Shown: piece after piece, positions 47,525 to 56,180 of the stretch | Layout: each line of letters starts with the position of its first letter | Numbering within the stretch: the stretch's first letter is position 1 | NCBI RefSeq assembly: GCF_001567565.1 | Contig: NZ_LSSW01000021.1 | Location: forward strand, 124,001 to 188,000 | Source of the DNA: Ectopseudomonas composti | Lineage (GTDB): Bacteria; Pseudomonadota; Gammaproteobacteria; Pseudomonadales; Pseudomonadaceae | Direction of reading: 5' to 3' | Length of the DNA: 64,000 nucleotides | Position numbers and translations under genes: made by a program | Notes under the pieces: model-generated | The model's input: only the letters and a program-made list of their open reading frames with translations | What the model was told of the DNA's origin: nothing | Database searches by the model: none

Positions 47525-47584
47525 GTGGGAGGGGCTTTAGCCGCGACCGGGTTCGCTACTAGTCGCGGCTAAAGCACCTCCCAC
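47525..47584. repeat. REP doublet between cobW and cobN
   Basis: GTGGGAGGGGCTTTAGCCGCGA and TCGCGGCTAAAGCACCTCCCAC face each other within the 89-base gap between the two genes. Confidence 0.8.
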
Positions 47585-47590
47585 AACCCC

Positions 47591-48640
47591 TCAGGCCAGC
47601 GCCGCCTTCAGCTCGGCCTCGATGGCCGCGCGGTCGAGCTGCTGGCCAATCACCACCAGGCGGCTGGTGCGCGGCTCGTCAGCCTGCCAGGCGCGGTCGA
47701 AGTGACGGTCGAAGCGCTGGCCGACGCCCTGCACCAGCAGGCGCATCGGCTTACCTGGGATGGCAGCGAAGCCTTTCACCCGCAGGATGCCGTACTTGGC
47801 CACGGCGTCCTTCAGCGCAGCCAGCAGGCGCGCCTCCTCGGCTTCCGGTAGTTCCACGTGGAACGAGTCGAATTCTTCGTGATCGTGGTCTTCGTCTTCA
47901 TCGTCATGATGGGTGCGACGGCTGTCGATATGCAGCTCGGTTTCGCTGTTCAGGCCCAGCAGCACGTCCAGTGGCAGTTCGCCACCATGCGCCTCGATCA
48001 CCTTCACCGCCGCCGGCAGCTCCTCGGCTACTTCGGCGCGCACGGCGGCCAGCGCCTCGGCGTCGAGCAGGTCGGCCTTGTTGAGGATGACCAGGTCGGC
48101 ACTGGCCAACTGGTCGGCGAACAGTTCATGCAGCGGCGACTCATGGTCGAGGTTGGGGTCGAGCTTGCGCTGCTCGTCCACCTGATCAGGGAAGGCAGCG
48201 AAGGTGCCGGCGATCACTGCCGGGCTGTCGACCACGGTGATTACCGCATCGACCGTGCAGGCGTTGCGGATTTCCGGCCAGTTGAAGGCCTGCACCAGCG
48301 GCTTGGGCAGCGCCAGGCCGCTGGTCTCGATGAGGATATGGTCGAGGTCGCCACGACGCGCCACCAGCTCGCGCATCACCGGGAAGAATTCTTCCTGCAC
48401 GGTGCAGCACAGGCAGCCGTTGGCCAGTTCGAAAACGCGGCCGTTGGCCTCCTCCTCGCTGCAACCGATGGAGCACTGCTTGAGGATTTCGCCATCGATG
48501 CCCAGCTCGCCGAACTCGTTGACGATCACCGCGATACGGCGGCCGCCGGCATTGGCCAGCAGATGGCGCAGCAGGGTAGTTTTACCGGCACCGAGAAAAC
48601 CGGTGACGATGGTGACTGGCAGTTTGGCGAGGGTTTTCAT
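47591..48640 (-). CDS. cobW: CobW: G3E-family GTPase metal chaperone
   Basis: A 349-residue COG0523 protein. The P-loop is Gly-Phe-Leu-Gly-Ala-Gly-Lys-Thr-Thr-Leu near residue 15, the metal-binding CxCC is in Asn-Gly-Cys-Leu-Cys-Cys, and Asn-Lys-Ala-Asp gives guanine specificity. A His/Asp/Glu-rich loop (His-His-Asp-Asp-Glu-Asp-Glu-Asp-His-Asp-His) lies near residue 245. CobW is thought to supply cobalt to the CobN complex. It begins the leftward operon, about 105 bases after the cobalamin riboswitch. The alternative role, zinc chaperone, is less likely given the riboswitch and position next to cobN. Confidence 0.94.
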   Translation of the reverse strand: MKTLAKLPVTIVTGFLGAGKTTLLRHLLANAGGRRIAVIVNEFGELGIDGEILKQCSIGCSEEEANGRVFELANGCLCCTVQEEFFPVMRELVARRGDLDHILIETSGLALPKPLVQAFNWPEIRNACTVDAVITVVDSPAVIAGTFAAFPDQVDEQRKLDPNLDHESPLHELFADQLASADLVILNKADLLDAEALAAVRAEVAEELPAAVKVIEAHGGELPLDVLLGLNSETELHIDSRRTHHDDEDEDHDHEEFDSFHVELPEAEEARLLAALKDAVAKYGILRVKGFAAIPGKPMRLLVQGVGQRFDRHFDRAWQADEPRTSRLVVIGQQLDRAAIEAELKAALA

Positions 48641-48744
48641 GAAGGGCCCCGTGGCGTCGGTAAGTTCGGCGGACGGGTATGCGCAGGCAGGCACGCAGGA
48701 GCGTGCTGGCCGCGTCGGATCACCCCGTCCGAGCAAATGGCTGA

Positions 48745-48935
48745 TTATCGAGGCAGGTCTCCTGGCTCACGGTCTGCGCGTTGCGTACCCTTCACCTTCC
48801 CGCCTGACGGCAGTGGCATATCGAAGGGTTTAAGACCGTTCACAGTTGCGGGGGCAGCCAGGGCGTCGACCCTGTTCCCTCTTAGCCTCCCGGCGATTTG
48901 CCCGGAAGAACCTCGAAAGCGAGAAGGCTACGCAG
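48745..48935 (-). promoter_or_regulatory. Cobalamin riboswitch of the cobW-cobN operon
   Basis: Read leftward: CTAAGAGGGAACAGGG, GGCTGCCCCCGCAACTGTGA, GCCACTGCCGTC, GGCGGGAAGGTGAAGG and GAGCCAGGAGACCTGCCTCG appear in order, the conserved core of the AdoCbl riboswitch. It lies between divergent cobW and cobE. The cobE-cobM promoter must fit into 48936-49007 or inside the antisense of the riboswitch. Confidence 0.93.
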
Positions 48936-49007
48936 GCCGCGGCGGCCGGTCAATCGCGGTTGACCGCTGGCAGGTGCCATGATGAGCTAGGTTCCCCTCC
49001 GACACGA

Positions 49008-49451
49008 ATGCCGCTCATGACCAGTAGCCACCTCGATCACCCCGCCGCCGCCCTCAGAGTGGTTGCCGGCCTGGGCTGTCGACGTGGCTGCGCACAGGAG
49101 GAGCTGCTTGACCTGCTGGCTCGCAGCCTGGCCCGCCATGAGTTGACTGTGGATAACCTGGCGGGACTGGCCAGCATCGCGCACAAGCACGACGAGCCAG
49201 GGCTGCATGAACTGGCCATGCGCCTGGACCTGGAGCTGTGGTTCTTCTCCCCCGACGACCTCGCGCCCTACCAGGCTGCGAACACCGCCAGCCTGCTCAC
49301 TCAAGCTAGCACCGGCAGCCCCGCCGTCGCCGAACCCTGCGCCCTGGCACTCGCCGCTCGCCTGGGCGGCCACGCCCAGTTGCTCGGCATGAAGAACCGC
49401 AGCGCCAGCGCCACCTGTGCGCTGGCCACTTTCGATAGAGAACCTGCATGA
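49008..49451 (+). CDS. cobE: CobE: CbiG C-terminal-like cobalamin biosynthesis protein
   Basis: A 147-residue protein with the CbiG C-terminal fold: Val-Val-Ala-Gly-Leu-Gly-Cys-Arg-Arg-Gly-Cys near the N-terminus, Ala-Ser-Ile-Ala-His-Lys in the middle, and Val-Ala-Glu-Pro-Cys-Ala-Leu-Ala further on. CobE is needed for aerobic corrin synthesis in an undefined step. Starts at 49008 and 49017 are both possible; neither has a clear SD. It overlaps cobM by four bases. The CobJ protein at 27 kb carries its own CbiG domain, so two CbiG-related proteins exist here. Confidence 0.85.
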   Translation: MPLMTSSHLDHPAAALRVVAGLGCRRGCAQEELLDLLARSLARHELTVDNLAGLASIAHKHDEPGLHELAMRLDLELWFFSPDDLAPYQAANTASLLTQASTGSPAVAEPCALALAARLGGHAQLLGMKNRSASATCALATFDREPA

Positions 49452-50203
49452 CCATCTACTTCATCGGCGCCGGCCCCGGCGACCCCGAGCTGATCACCGT
49501 CAAGGGCCAGCGCCTGATTCGTTCGTGCCCGGTGATTCTCTACGCCGGCTCGCTGGTGCCCGAAGCCGTGCTGCAGGGCCACAGTGCCGAGCAGGTGGTG
49601 AACACCGCCGAGCTGAACCTTGGCGAGATCGTCAGCCTGCTGCGCGAAGCCCACGAGCGCGGCCAGGACGTGGCTCGCGTGCACTCCGGCGACCCTTCAC
49701 TGTACGGCGCCATCGGCGAGCAGATTCGCGAGCTGCGCACCCTGGGTATTCCCTTCGAGATCATCCCCGGCGTTACCGCTACCGCCGCCTGCGCCGCGTT
49801 TCTGGAAAGCGAGCTGACCCTGCCAGGCATCGCCCAGACGGTGATCCTGACCCGCTACGGCACCACGTCGCCGATGCCCGAGGGCGAACAACTGCACGAC
49901 CTGGCGCGGCACCGCGCGACCATGGCCATTCATCTTGGTGTGCGCCAGCTACCCGCCATCGTCAGCGAACTGCTGCCGCACTACGGCGCAGACTGCCCCA
50001 TCGCGGTTATCCACAGGGCGAGCTGGCCGGATCAGGATTGGGTACTGGGCACCCTGGCCGATATCGAAACGAAGGTCGCCGCCAAGGACTTTCGGCGCAC
50101 GGCGCTGATACTCGTCGGACGCGTGCTCGACCCGGGGGCCTTCGCCGAGTCGGCGCTATACGACGTCCGGCACAAACACCTCTATCGCCCCGGTCACGAC
50201 TGA
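49448..50203 (+). CDS. cobM: CobM: precorrin-4 C11-methyltransferase
   Basis: A 251-residue SAM-dependent methylase making precorrin-5. Phe-Ile-Gly-Ala-Gly-Pro-Gly-Asp-Pro-Glu-Leu-Ile-Thr at the N-terminus, Val-Arg-Val... type loop His-Ser-Gly-Asp-Pro-Ser-Leu-Tyr-Gly-Ala and Ile-Pro-Gly-Val-Thr-Ala are family motifs. It is coupled to cobE through ATGA and followed by a hairpin at 50260. Confidence 0.95.
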   Translation: MTIYFIGAGPGDPELITVKGQRLIRSCPVILYAGSLVPEAVLQGHSAEQVVNTAELNLGEIVSLLREAHERGQDVARVHSGDPSLYGAIGEQIRELRTLGIPFEIIPGVTATAACAAFLESELTLPGIAQTVILTRYGTTSPMPEGEQLHDLARHRATMAIHLGVRQLPAIVSELLPHYGADCPIAVIHRASWPDQDWVLGTLADIETKVAAKDFRRTALILVGRVLDPGAFAESALYDVRHKHLYRPGHD

Positions 50204-50259
50204 CGCCACTGATCAACTCGCCCATCGAGCAAGCTGCTGGAGAAAAAACGTACAAATCG

Positions 50260-50288
50260 CTCCAGGCCTTTAAGACAAAGGCCTGGAG
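50260..50288 (+). terminator. Hairpin terminator after cobM
   Basis: CTCCAGGCCTTT and AAAGGCCTGGAG form a perfect 12-bp stem with a five-base loop, about 57 bases after the cobM stop. The following bases ATACTTATC are only weakly T-rich. A second hairpin, AAAGCGCT/AGCGCTTT, lies near 50366-50402 and could serve the leftward eptA-like gene. Confidence 0.6.
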
Positions 50289-50291
50289 ATA

Positions 50292-50452
50292 CTTATCAAC
50301 AGATTGTGCGTAGCTTTGTCCAAAGCTGCAGTGAATAACTCAAAGCCTCTGGATTATTTATTGATCAAAGCGCTACAACCCTCGCTACTCAAGGGCTACA
50401 GCGCTTTACCCGCAAGATACCCACAGCATGATCCACACACTTTGTTAACAAC
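50292..50452 (+). repeat. Direct repeat, copy A, with DnaA-box-like words
   Basis: This 160-base AT-richer segment shares ordered blocks with 52488-52646: CTTATCAACAG, a TCCAAA word, a TTATTGA(T/A)CAAA block, CGCT-TAACCCTC-like and CTACAG blocks, TTACCC, CCACA, GATGATCCAC-like and TTGTTA(A/G)CAAC. It contains near matches to TTATNCACA (TTATCAACA, ATACCCACA, TGATCCACA). It fills the gap between the cobM terminator and the eptA-like stop. Confidence 0.65.
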
Positions 50453-50497
50453 CTCAGGCCTCATTCATTGAGCGGCATATCCGCGCGGCACCTGAGA

Positions 50498-52123
50498 CTA
50501 CTTCCGACAGTTGGCGAACAGATCCAAGCCGCGCTGATATTCCTGCGTATCGACCTGCAACAGGCCGAGCATCGAGTGAAACAGATTGTCCTGGCTATAC
50601 GCCTGGCTGCTGGCCTGACGCAGGCACTGCTGATCCAGCGCGAAGTCCTGTTGATAGCCCTTGGAGAACCACATCAGCATCGGCACGTGGGTCTGCTCCG
50701 GTGGCGCCAGCGCATAGGGCGTACCGTGCAGGTAGAGGTTGAACTCACCCAGCGACTCGCCATGGTCGGACAGGTAGATGAACGCCGTATCGAGCGTGTC
50801 GGAGTGGGCGCGTAGCGTATCGATCATGCCGGCCAGCACGTGGTCGGTGTAAGCGATGGTGTTGTCGTAGGCGTTGATGATGTCCTGCTGCGAGCAGTCG
50901 TTGAGGGCATTGCTCGCGCAAACCGGCTCGAAGCGCTGAAGCGCCTGTGGATAACGCTTGTAGTAATCCGGCCCGTGGCTACCCATCTGGTGCAGCACCA
51001 GCACCGCATCGCCCTGCAGCTGATCCAGATAATGCTGCAGGCCATCGACCAGAATCGCGTCGTGGCATTCGCCATCGTTACAGAACTGCGGGTCTTTGCT
51101 GTCGCGCAGGTTACGGTTCTCGAGACGATCACAGGTGCCCTTGCAGCCGGACTGGTTGTCCAGCCAGGTGACCTTCAGACCGCTGCGCTGGAGGATATCG
51201 AGCAGGCCATCCTGATGCTCGGCGACGCTGGCCGAGTAATCGTGGCGGGCCATGCGCGAGAACATGCAGGGCACGGATACGGCCGTTTCCGTGCCACAGG
51301 AGGTCACCTGCGGGTAGCTCAGCAAGTCAGCCTGGCGCGCCAGCTCCGGCGTGGTATCGCGCGAGTAGCCAAGCACGCCGAAATGGTCGGCACGCGCGCT
51401 CTCGCCGATCACCAGCACGGTCAACGAGGGGCGCCGATGTTGCTTCCAGGCGGCATTGAGCTGGGCATCTTCGCCGATCTTTTGCCACGGCTGGTTGCCG
51501 CTGGCGACGCTATCGCGCAAGTAACCATAGCTCGCCGACAGGTAGTTGCTCGGCACCGCCAGCAGACGCAGCTCGTGATGGTTGCGCAACAGCGAGGCCA
51601 GCCCCTGGTATTGCGCCAAGGCCACGCCGAGCAGCACCGCCAGCGCCACCACGCCCATCGCCAGACGGCTCAGCAGACCGCGCCAGCGCGTGGTACGGCG
51701 CGCCAGCGGCAGCTTCCACAGCAGCAGCGAGGGCAGTACGCCAAACAACAGGAGGTAACCGGCCAATCGCCAGGAGAGCAGGTCACGCACCTCGTTGGCA
51801 TCGGTTTGGGCCACATTGCGCAGCATTTCCCGATCGAGCAGCACGCCATACTCGTTCATGAAATACAGCGTCACTGCACTGCCGATAAACAGCACCATCA
51901 ACAACGGCTTGAGCACGCGGCGGAAAGAAAAGGCCAGCAGGACCAAGGAGAAGATCGCCCAGAGCATGGCAGCGAAGGCCAACCCCAGCACGCCGCCATC
52001 GGTCGTGCCATGGAGCACTTGCTGCAGGTGCTGCCACAGCGGTCGGTTGTAGAACAGCACCAATATCGCCGCAGCCAGTGGGGCAAGCCATTCCGGGTGA
52101 ATTCGAGCGCGGAGCGCGGACAT
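50498..52123 (-). CDS. eptA: EptA-like lipid A phosphoethanolamine transferase
   Basis: A 541-residue protein with five N-terminal membrane helices (about residues 10-165) and a periplasmic alkaline-phosphatase-like domain. The nucleophile threonine is in Ser-Cys-Gly-Thr-Glu-Thr-Ala-Val-Ser; zinc ligands fall in Val-Ile-Gly-Glu-Ser-Ala-Arg, Ser-Asp-His-Gly-Glu-Ser and Leu-His-Gly. Paired cysteines (Ser-Gly-Cys-Lys-Gly-Thr-Cys; Gln-Phe-Cys-Asn-Asp-Gly-Glu-Cys) give the usual disulfides. It adds phosphoethanolamine to lipid A and lowers polymyxin sensitivity. No PmrAB- or ColRS-type regulator is adjacent, and the gene is bracketed by the two related repeats. Confidence 0.9.
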   Translation of the reverse strand: MSALRARIHPEWLAPLAAAILVLFYNRPLWQHLQQVLHGTTDGGVLGLAFAAMLWAIFSLVLLAFSFRRVLKPLLMVLFIGSAVTLYFMNEYGVLLDREMLRNVAQTDANEVRDLLSWRLAGYLLLFGVLPSLLLWKLPLARRTTRWRGLLSRLAMGVVALAVLLGVALAQYQGLASLLRNHHELRLLAVPSNYLSASYGYLRDSVASGNQPWQKIGEDAQLNAAWKQHRRPSLTVLVIGESARADHFGVLGYSRDTTPELARQADLLSYPQVTSCGTETAVSVPCMFSRMARHDYSASVAEHQDGLLDILQRSGLKVTWLDNQSGCKGTCDRLENRNLRDSKDPQFCNDGECHDAILVDGLQHYLDQLQGDAVLVLHQMGSHGPDYYKRYPQALQRFEPVCASNALNDCSQQDIINAYDNTIAYTDHVLAGMIDTLRAHSDTLDTAFIYLSDHGESLGEFNLYLHGTPYALAPPEQTHVPMLMWFSKGYQQDFALDQQCLRQASSQAYSQDNLFHSMLGLLQVDTQEYQRGLDLFANCRK

Positions 52124-52487
52124 ACATCTTCAGCCTTGTGCCAGTTGATCGACAGCTCCAGGGAGCATGCCGCGCAGACTAGTGAGGGCCTTGTCAGCAA
52201 AGAGTGAAGCACTTGTCGAAAAAACGTGAATTGCACGTCCGCTATCAAGCGTCGACCTGGGCTGGAGGCAAGGTCTGAGGCGTTCAGCCTATTCGCGGCG
52301 CCGCGTCAGGCCTTGTTCGAAATACCCGGACAACAGGAAGTCGTATGCACCTGATACGGCAAGCTTCTTGCGAACTGCTCCAGGTTCATACGCTGTCCAG
52401 CCCTCACGAAGAGCCAGAAACCCCAGTGCTCAACGCCAGAACCTAGAGCGCCTACTGGGATGATTCTGCGAAGGGGACATGGCAAAT
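52124..52487. other. Intergenic stretch with no recognisable feature
   Basis: The 364 bases upstream of the eptA-like gene hold its promoter region but no motif I can name with confidence. There are no convincing coding frames, REP copies or operator palindromes. The related repeat copy B follows at 52488. Confidence 0.5.
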
Positions 52488-52646
52488 CTTATCAACAGGG
52501 TTGAAAACGACTTATCCAAACATCCTGTGGATACACCCTGAATCGGGTTCAATTATTGAACAAAACGCTGTAACCCTCAGCGGGCAAGGCCTACAGAAGA
52601 CCTTACCCAGGATATCCACAAGATGATCCACGCCAATTGTTAGCAA
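52488..52646 (+). repeat. Direct repeat, copy B, with DnaA-box-like words
   Basis: Related to 50292-50452 in the same order and orientation. It contains TTATCAACA, TTATCCAAA, ATATCCACA, TGTGGATAC (reverse) and GATGATCCAC, all one or two bases from the DnaA box TTATNCACA. It ends eight bases before the stop codon of the small gene at 52654. Confidence 0.65.
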
Positions 52647-52653
52647 CTGTGGA

Positions 52654-52884
52654 TCAGAGCTGCACCTCGACCCGCTTGATGCCCAACGCCCTCAGCTCCA
52701 CCATCAGCTGGTTCAGGTCGGAGAAGCTCTCCACCTGTTCGGCCTCATCCACCAGAAAGAAGCTGCGCCCGGCGTCTTTCTTGAAGAACACGATCCACTG
52801 CGCCGTATTGGCCGGATTGACCATGACCTGGGTATCGAACAACACCCCTTCGTCCGTTCTCTGTTTCACATCTGCGCGATTCAT
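52654..52884 (-). CDS. Hypothetical 76-residue protein
   Basis: A small acidic cytoplasmic-looking protein with no signal or membrane segment. GGAGAGAGG directly precedes the ATG, so translation is credible. The pattern Ala-Gln-Trp-Ile-Val-Phe-Phe-Lys-Lys-Asp followed by Phe-Phe-Leu-Val-Asp and a C-terminal Val-Glu-Leu-Arg-Ala-Leu-Gly-Ile-Lys-Arg-Val-Glu suggests a compact alpha-beta fold. I recognise it only as a type of conserved small pseudomonad protein without known role. Confidence 0.65.
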   Translation of the reverse strand: MNRADVKQRTDEGVLFDTQVMVNPANTAQWIVFFKKDAGRSFFLVDEAEQVESFSDLNQLMVELRALGIKRVEVQL

Positions 52885-53031
52885 CCTCTCTCCTCTACCC
52901 GCATGCTCCTGCGCTCCGCCGACCTGACCGGGTCAGTCAACGGATTCACCAACCATTTTAAGGGATCGGAGCCCTCATAAGCGCTGACCACCATCAGTTC
53001 GCGATGGCGCAGGTGAAATTACCACACAAAA

Positions 53032-53060
53032 TCTATACGCTTCATATACGAACCATATAA
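53032..53060 (+). promoter_or_regulatory. Promoter/operator of the ParD-like-map pair
   Basis: Three similarly spaced words, CTATACG, CATATACG and CCATATAAG, occur within 29 bases just ahead of the strong SD GAGGAGG. Repeated TATAC words over a promoter suggest self-binding by the ribbon-helix-helix ParD-like protein. This is a pattern reading only. Confidence 0.4.
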
Positions 53061-53071
53061 GAGGAGGCGCC

Positions 53072-53284
53072 ATGGGCATCGTCAACATCGATGATCAGTT
53101 GCACGATCAGATCCGCAGGGCGAGCGGCGTGTCCGGCCGCTCGATCAATGCCCAGGCGGGTTTCTGGATTCGCATCGGCATGCTCTGCGAGATGAACCCG
53201 AACCTGAGTTTCAACGAGGTGATGGCTGCCGAGCTGCGTGCGGCCGGCGTGATGGTTCCACCGCACATGGCGGACGCCTCATGA
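53072..53284 (+). CDS. ParD-like ribbon-helix-helix protein
   Basis: A 70-residue protein. The segment Val-Asn-Ile-Asp-Asp-Gln-Leu-His-Asp-Gln-Ile-Arg-Arg-Ala-Ser and Ser-Gly-Arg-Ser-Ile-Asn-Ala-Gln-Ala fits the strand-helix-helix of ParD/Arc-type DNA-binding antitoxins. The SD GAGGAGG is excellent. It overlaps the methionine aminopeptidase start by four bases, where a toxin gene would normally stand; no ParE-type toxin is present. It is probably an operon repressor; whether it acts as an antitoxin is unknown. Confidence 0.8.
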   Translation: MGIVNIDDQLHDQIRRASGVSGRSINAQAGFWIRIGMLCEMNPNLSFNEVMAAELRAAGVMVPPHMADAS

Positions 53285-54060
53285 GCAAGACACCTGAGGA
53301 GATTACCCTGATGGCGGAAGCCGGCAGGTTGCTGGCATCCGTGTTCGGCTACCTGGATCGGCTGGATCTGCTCGGCCTGTCGACCCTGCAGGTCAACGAC
53401 CTTGTGGATAACTACATCGTGGGCGAACTGAAAGCGCGCCCGGCGAGCAAGGGCCAGTATGGTTTCGCCTACTCGATGAACACCTCGCGCAACGCGGTGG
53501 TTTGTCACGGCGTGCCCAGCGCCAGCGAGATTCTGTGCAGCGGCGACCTGGTGAACTTCGATATCACCCTGGAAAAGAACGGCTATATCGCCGATTCGAG
53601 CAAGACTTACCTGATCGGCGAGGTTTCGCAGCAGGCCCGTCAGCTCGTCCAGGTCACCTACGACGCGATGTGCAAGGGCATCGAGGCCGTGCGCCCCGGC
53701 GCTCGGCTCGGCGATATCGGCCATGCCATCGAACAACATGCCCGCGCCCATCGCTACTCGGTGGTCCGCGAATACTGCGGCCACGGCATCGGCCGGGAAA
53801 TGCACGAGCCTCCCGAGGTGCTGCACTGGGGTAAACCCGGAACCGGCCTGACCCTGCGCGAAGGCATGACCTTCACCATCGAGCCGATGCTCAACCAGGG
53901 CCAGAATGCGGTGCGCACACTGCGCGACGGCTGGACGGTGGTGACCCGAGACGGCAAGTTGTCGGCGCAGTTCGAACACACCGTGGCCGTCACCCGAGGC
54001 GGCGTTCGCGTGCTTACGCTACGCCCTGAGGAACACCACTTGCGCAGCGTTTCGAGCTGA
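53281..54060 (+). CDS. map: Type I methionine aminopeptidase paired with a ParD-like protein
   Basis: A 259-residue enzyme that removes initiator methionine. All five metal ligands are present: Asp in Val-Asn-Phe-Asp-Ile-Thr, Asp in Ile-Ala-Asp-Ser-Ser-Lys, His in Gly-His-Gly-Ile-Gly-Arg-Glu-Met-His, Glu in Phe-Thr-Ile-Glu-Pro-Met and Glu in Ala-Gln-Phe-Glu-His-Thr. It is coupled to the ParD-like gene (ATGA). The housekeeping map gene normally stands next to rpsB, so this is likely a second, regulated copy. Ser-Ser-Lys and a C-terminal extension differ from E. coli Map. Confidence 0.9.
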   Translation: MSKTPEEITLMAEAGRLLASVFGYLDRLDLLGLSTLQVNDLVDNYIVGELKARPASKGQYGFAYSMNTSRNAVVCHGVPSASEILCSGDLVNFDITLEKNGYIADSSKTYLIGEVSQQARQLVQVTYDAMCKGIEAVRPGARLGDIGHAIEQHARAHRYSVVREYCGHGIGREMHEPPEVLHWGKPGTGLTLREGMTFTIEPMLNQGQNAVRTLRDGWTVVTRDGKLSAQFEHTVAVTRGGVRVLTLRPEEHHLRSVSS

Positions 54061-54120
54061 CCGGGTAAGCGCTTGGCGATCCGGACGGTGCCGCGACGCT
54101 AGCCCCGGCACGCCCTGGCC

Positions 54121-56088
54121 TCAATCCGTACGGAAACGCACCACCAGCTGCTTCAGTTCACTGCTCAGGCCGCTCTGCTGCTCGGCAAAACTCTCGACCT
54201 CGCCCGCCTGAACCGAGATCTGCGTGACTGCATCGTTGATGGTCACGATGTTCTGGTTGATTTCCTCGGTCACTAGGTGTTGCTCCTCGGTCGCAGTGGC
54301 GATCTGCATGGTCATGTCGCGGATCATCTGCACCTTGCCTTCGATGCTTTCGAAGGCGGCCATGACATCCTTCGAGAGCACGATAGCGTTATCGGACTCG
54401 ACCAGACTCTGGTCCATGCTCACCGTCACTTCCTTGATGCGGTTGACCAGCAGGCTGAGGATGCTGTTGATCTGCTCGGTGGAGTCCTGAGTGCGCTTGG
54501 CCAGATTGCGCACCTCATCGGCCACCACCGCAAAACCCCGTCCCTGCTCGCCAGCACGAGCGGCTTCGATGGCCGCGTTCAGCGCCAGCAGATTGGTCTG
54601 CTCGGCGATCTGCTGGATGGTCGAAAGGATGTTGTTGATATTGACCGTTTCCTTCTCCAGCTCCTGAATCACCTTGCTGGATTGCTGGATACTGCTGCCC
54701 AGCTTGTTGACCCCCGAGGTGCTGCGCGCGATCACCTCTTTGCCGTTGCGCGTGGCCGCCAGCCCCTGCTCCGACACGTCGGCGGTCTGCACGCAGGTTT
54801 TCGCCACTTCATTGGCAGCCGAGGACATCTCGGTCACTGCCGTGACGATCTGCTCCACCGAACTCAACTGGCTCTGCAGCGTGGCCGACATGGCCGTAGT
54901 GCGTTTGTTGGTTTCATTGGAGACACCATCCATCCTGATGGCGTTTTCCTTGATCACCCGGATCATGCTCTGGATCGACTCGATGAACTGGTTGAACCAT
55001 CTGGCCAGTTCTCCCGTTTCATCCGCGTTGAGCTGTTCCAGGCGGCGAGTCAGGTCACCCTCACCCTGAGCGATGACGCGCAAGCCATCCGTGACAAGGT
55101 TGATCGGGTTGACGATACGGCGGGCGATGATCACCCCAGCAACGCCGAACAGCGAGACCAGCACGATGCATACCGCAAGGGTCAGCCAAGTCAAATGACG
55201 CGCGCTGGCATAAACCTCGTCAGCCTGCTTCAGGCCCACGAACTTCCAGCCCAGCTCAGGAGAGCTGTAGACATTGGCCATATATGGAACGCCGCCGATG
55301 TCCACCTCGACCAGGCCATTATCGGTCTTGGCGATTGAGGCGAAGTACTCATCAGACAGCTCGCTGAGCTTCTTGAAGTTGTTCTCCGGCTGATGACCAT
55401 CCACCAGCAGGGTGCCACTGCCCTCCACCACCATCAGGAATCCGGTCTCGCCGAAGCGCACCTTCTGCGCCATATCCGTCAGCGCCTTGAGCGACACGTC
55501 GACTGCGACGACCCCGGCAAACTCCCCGGCATTGTCCTTGAAGCCCTTGAGCACCGAGACGTAAACCGCGTCATCAGGCTCCCAGTAGTAGCCATCGCGA
55601 CGAGCCAAGGTGAAGTTGGCGTCGCGCCCCTTGGTGTACCACTCGCGCTTGCGCGGATCCCAGTCACCGTAATCGCCGGTACCCGGCCACTCCACGTAGC
55701 CGCCCTGGGTATCGCTCATGTAGACGTAGCCAAACGTGGGGTTGTTGTTACCGATGCTGGAAAAATAATCGAAGATCTGCTTCTCGCGTCCGCCCTTGGA
55801 CGTGGCGACCTGGCCAGGCTTGCGGGCCTCGCCGAAGTAGGTAGTCAGTGCGCCGTTCTTGGCGTCTTTTACGGCGGGATATTCCGCCAGGGCTGAAACG
55901 GTGTGGCCCACCGAATCGAAAAAGGTGGTGAAACTGCTGTTCACCAGTTTCATATCCAGGCTGCTGGATACCAGAAAGTTCTCTCTGGCCTGCTCTGTAA
56001 CGTTGCGAATGGTCAGCAGTGCAACGATCAGCACAGGGATCAGCGTTGCCACCATAAAACTCAACAGCAGCTTGGATCTAATCTTCAT
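54121..56088 (-). CDS. Methyl-accepting chemotaxis protein with dCache sensor
   Basis: A 655-residue chemoreceptor. Helix 1 is at about 8-28 and helix 2 at about 300-320, enclosing a double-Cache periplasmic domain with Asp-Pro-Arg-Lys-Arg-Glu-Trp-Tyr and Tyr-Trp-Glu-Pro-Asp-Asp-Ala-Val-Tyr, the ligand-pocket motifs. A HAMP domain follows, then the signalling domain with tip [16 protein letters not shown]. GAGG is eight bases ahead of the ATG. It lies about 92 bases downstream of dddC on the same strand, so DMSP or an amine/acid related to it is a candidate ligand; that is inference. Confidence 0.93.
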   Translation of the reverse strand: MKIRSKLLLSFMVATLIPVLIVALLTIRNVTEQARENFLVSSSLDMKLVNSSFTTFFDSVGHTVSALAEYPAVKDAKNGALTTYFGEARKPGQVATSKGGREKQIFDYFSSIGNNNPTFGYVYMSDTQGGYVEWPGTGDYGDWDPRKREWYTKGRDANFTLARRDGYYWEPDDAVYVSVLKGFKDNAGEFAGVVAVDVSLKALTDMAQKVRFGETGFLMVVEGSGTLLVDGHQPENNFKKLSELSDEYFASIAKTDNGLVEVDIGGVPYMANVYSSPELGWKFVGLKQADEVYASARHLTWLTLAVCIVLVSLFGVAGVIIARRIVNPINLVTDGLRVIAQGEGDLTRRLEQLNADETGELARWFNQFIESIQSMIRVIKENAIRMDGVSNETNKRTTAMSATLQSQLSSVEQIVTAVTEMSSAANEVAKTCVQTADVSEQGLAATRNGKEVIARSTSGVNKLGSSIQQSSKVIQELEKETVNINNILSTIQQIAEQTNLLALNAAIEAARAGEQGRGFAVVADEVRNLAKRTQDSTEQINSILSLLVNRIKEVTVSMDQSLVESDNAIVLSKDVMAAFESIEGKVQMIRDMTMQIATATEEQHLVTEEINQNIVTINDAVTQISVQAGEVESFAEQQSGLSSELKQLVVRFRTD

Positions 56089-56180
56089 TTTTATGGCCTC
56101 GTAAGGATTCCCTTAACTTAGCAGCATGTTGAGTACTGCGCCCACTGCCAGGGCGCAGTATCAGTGAAGACAGATCAGAA

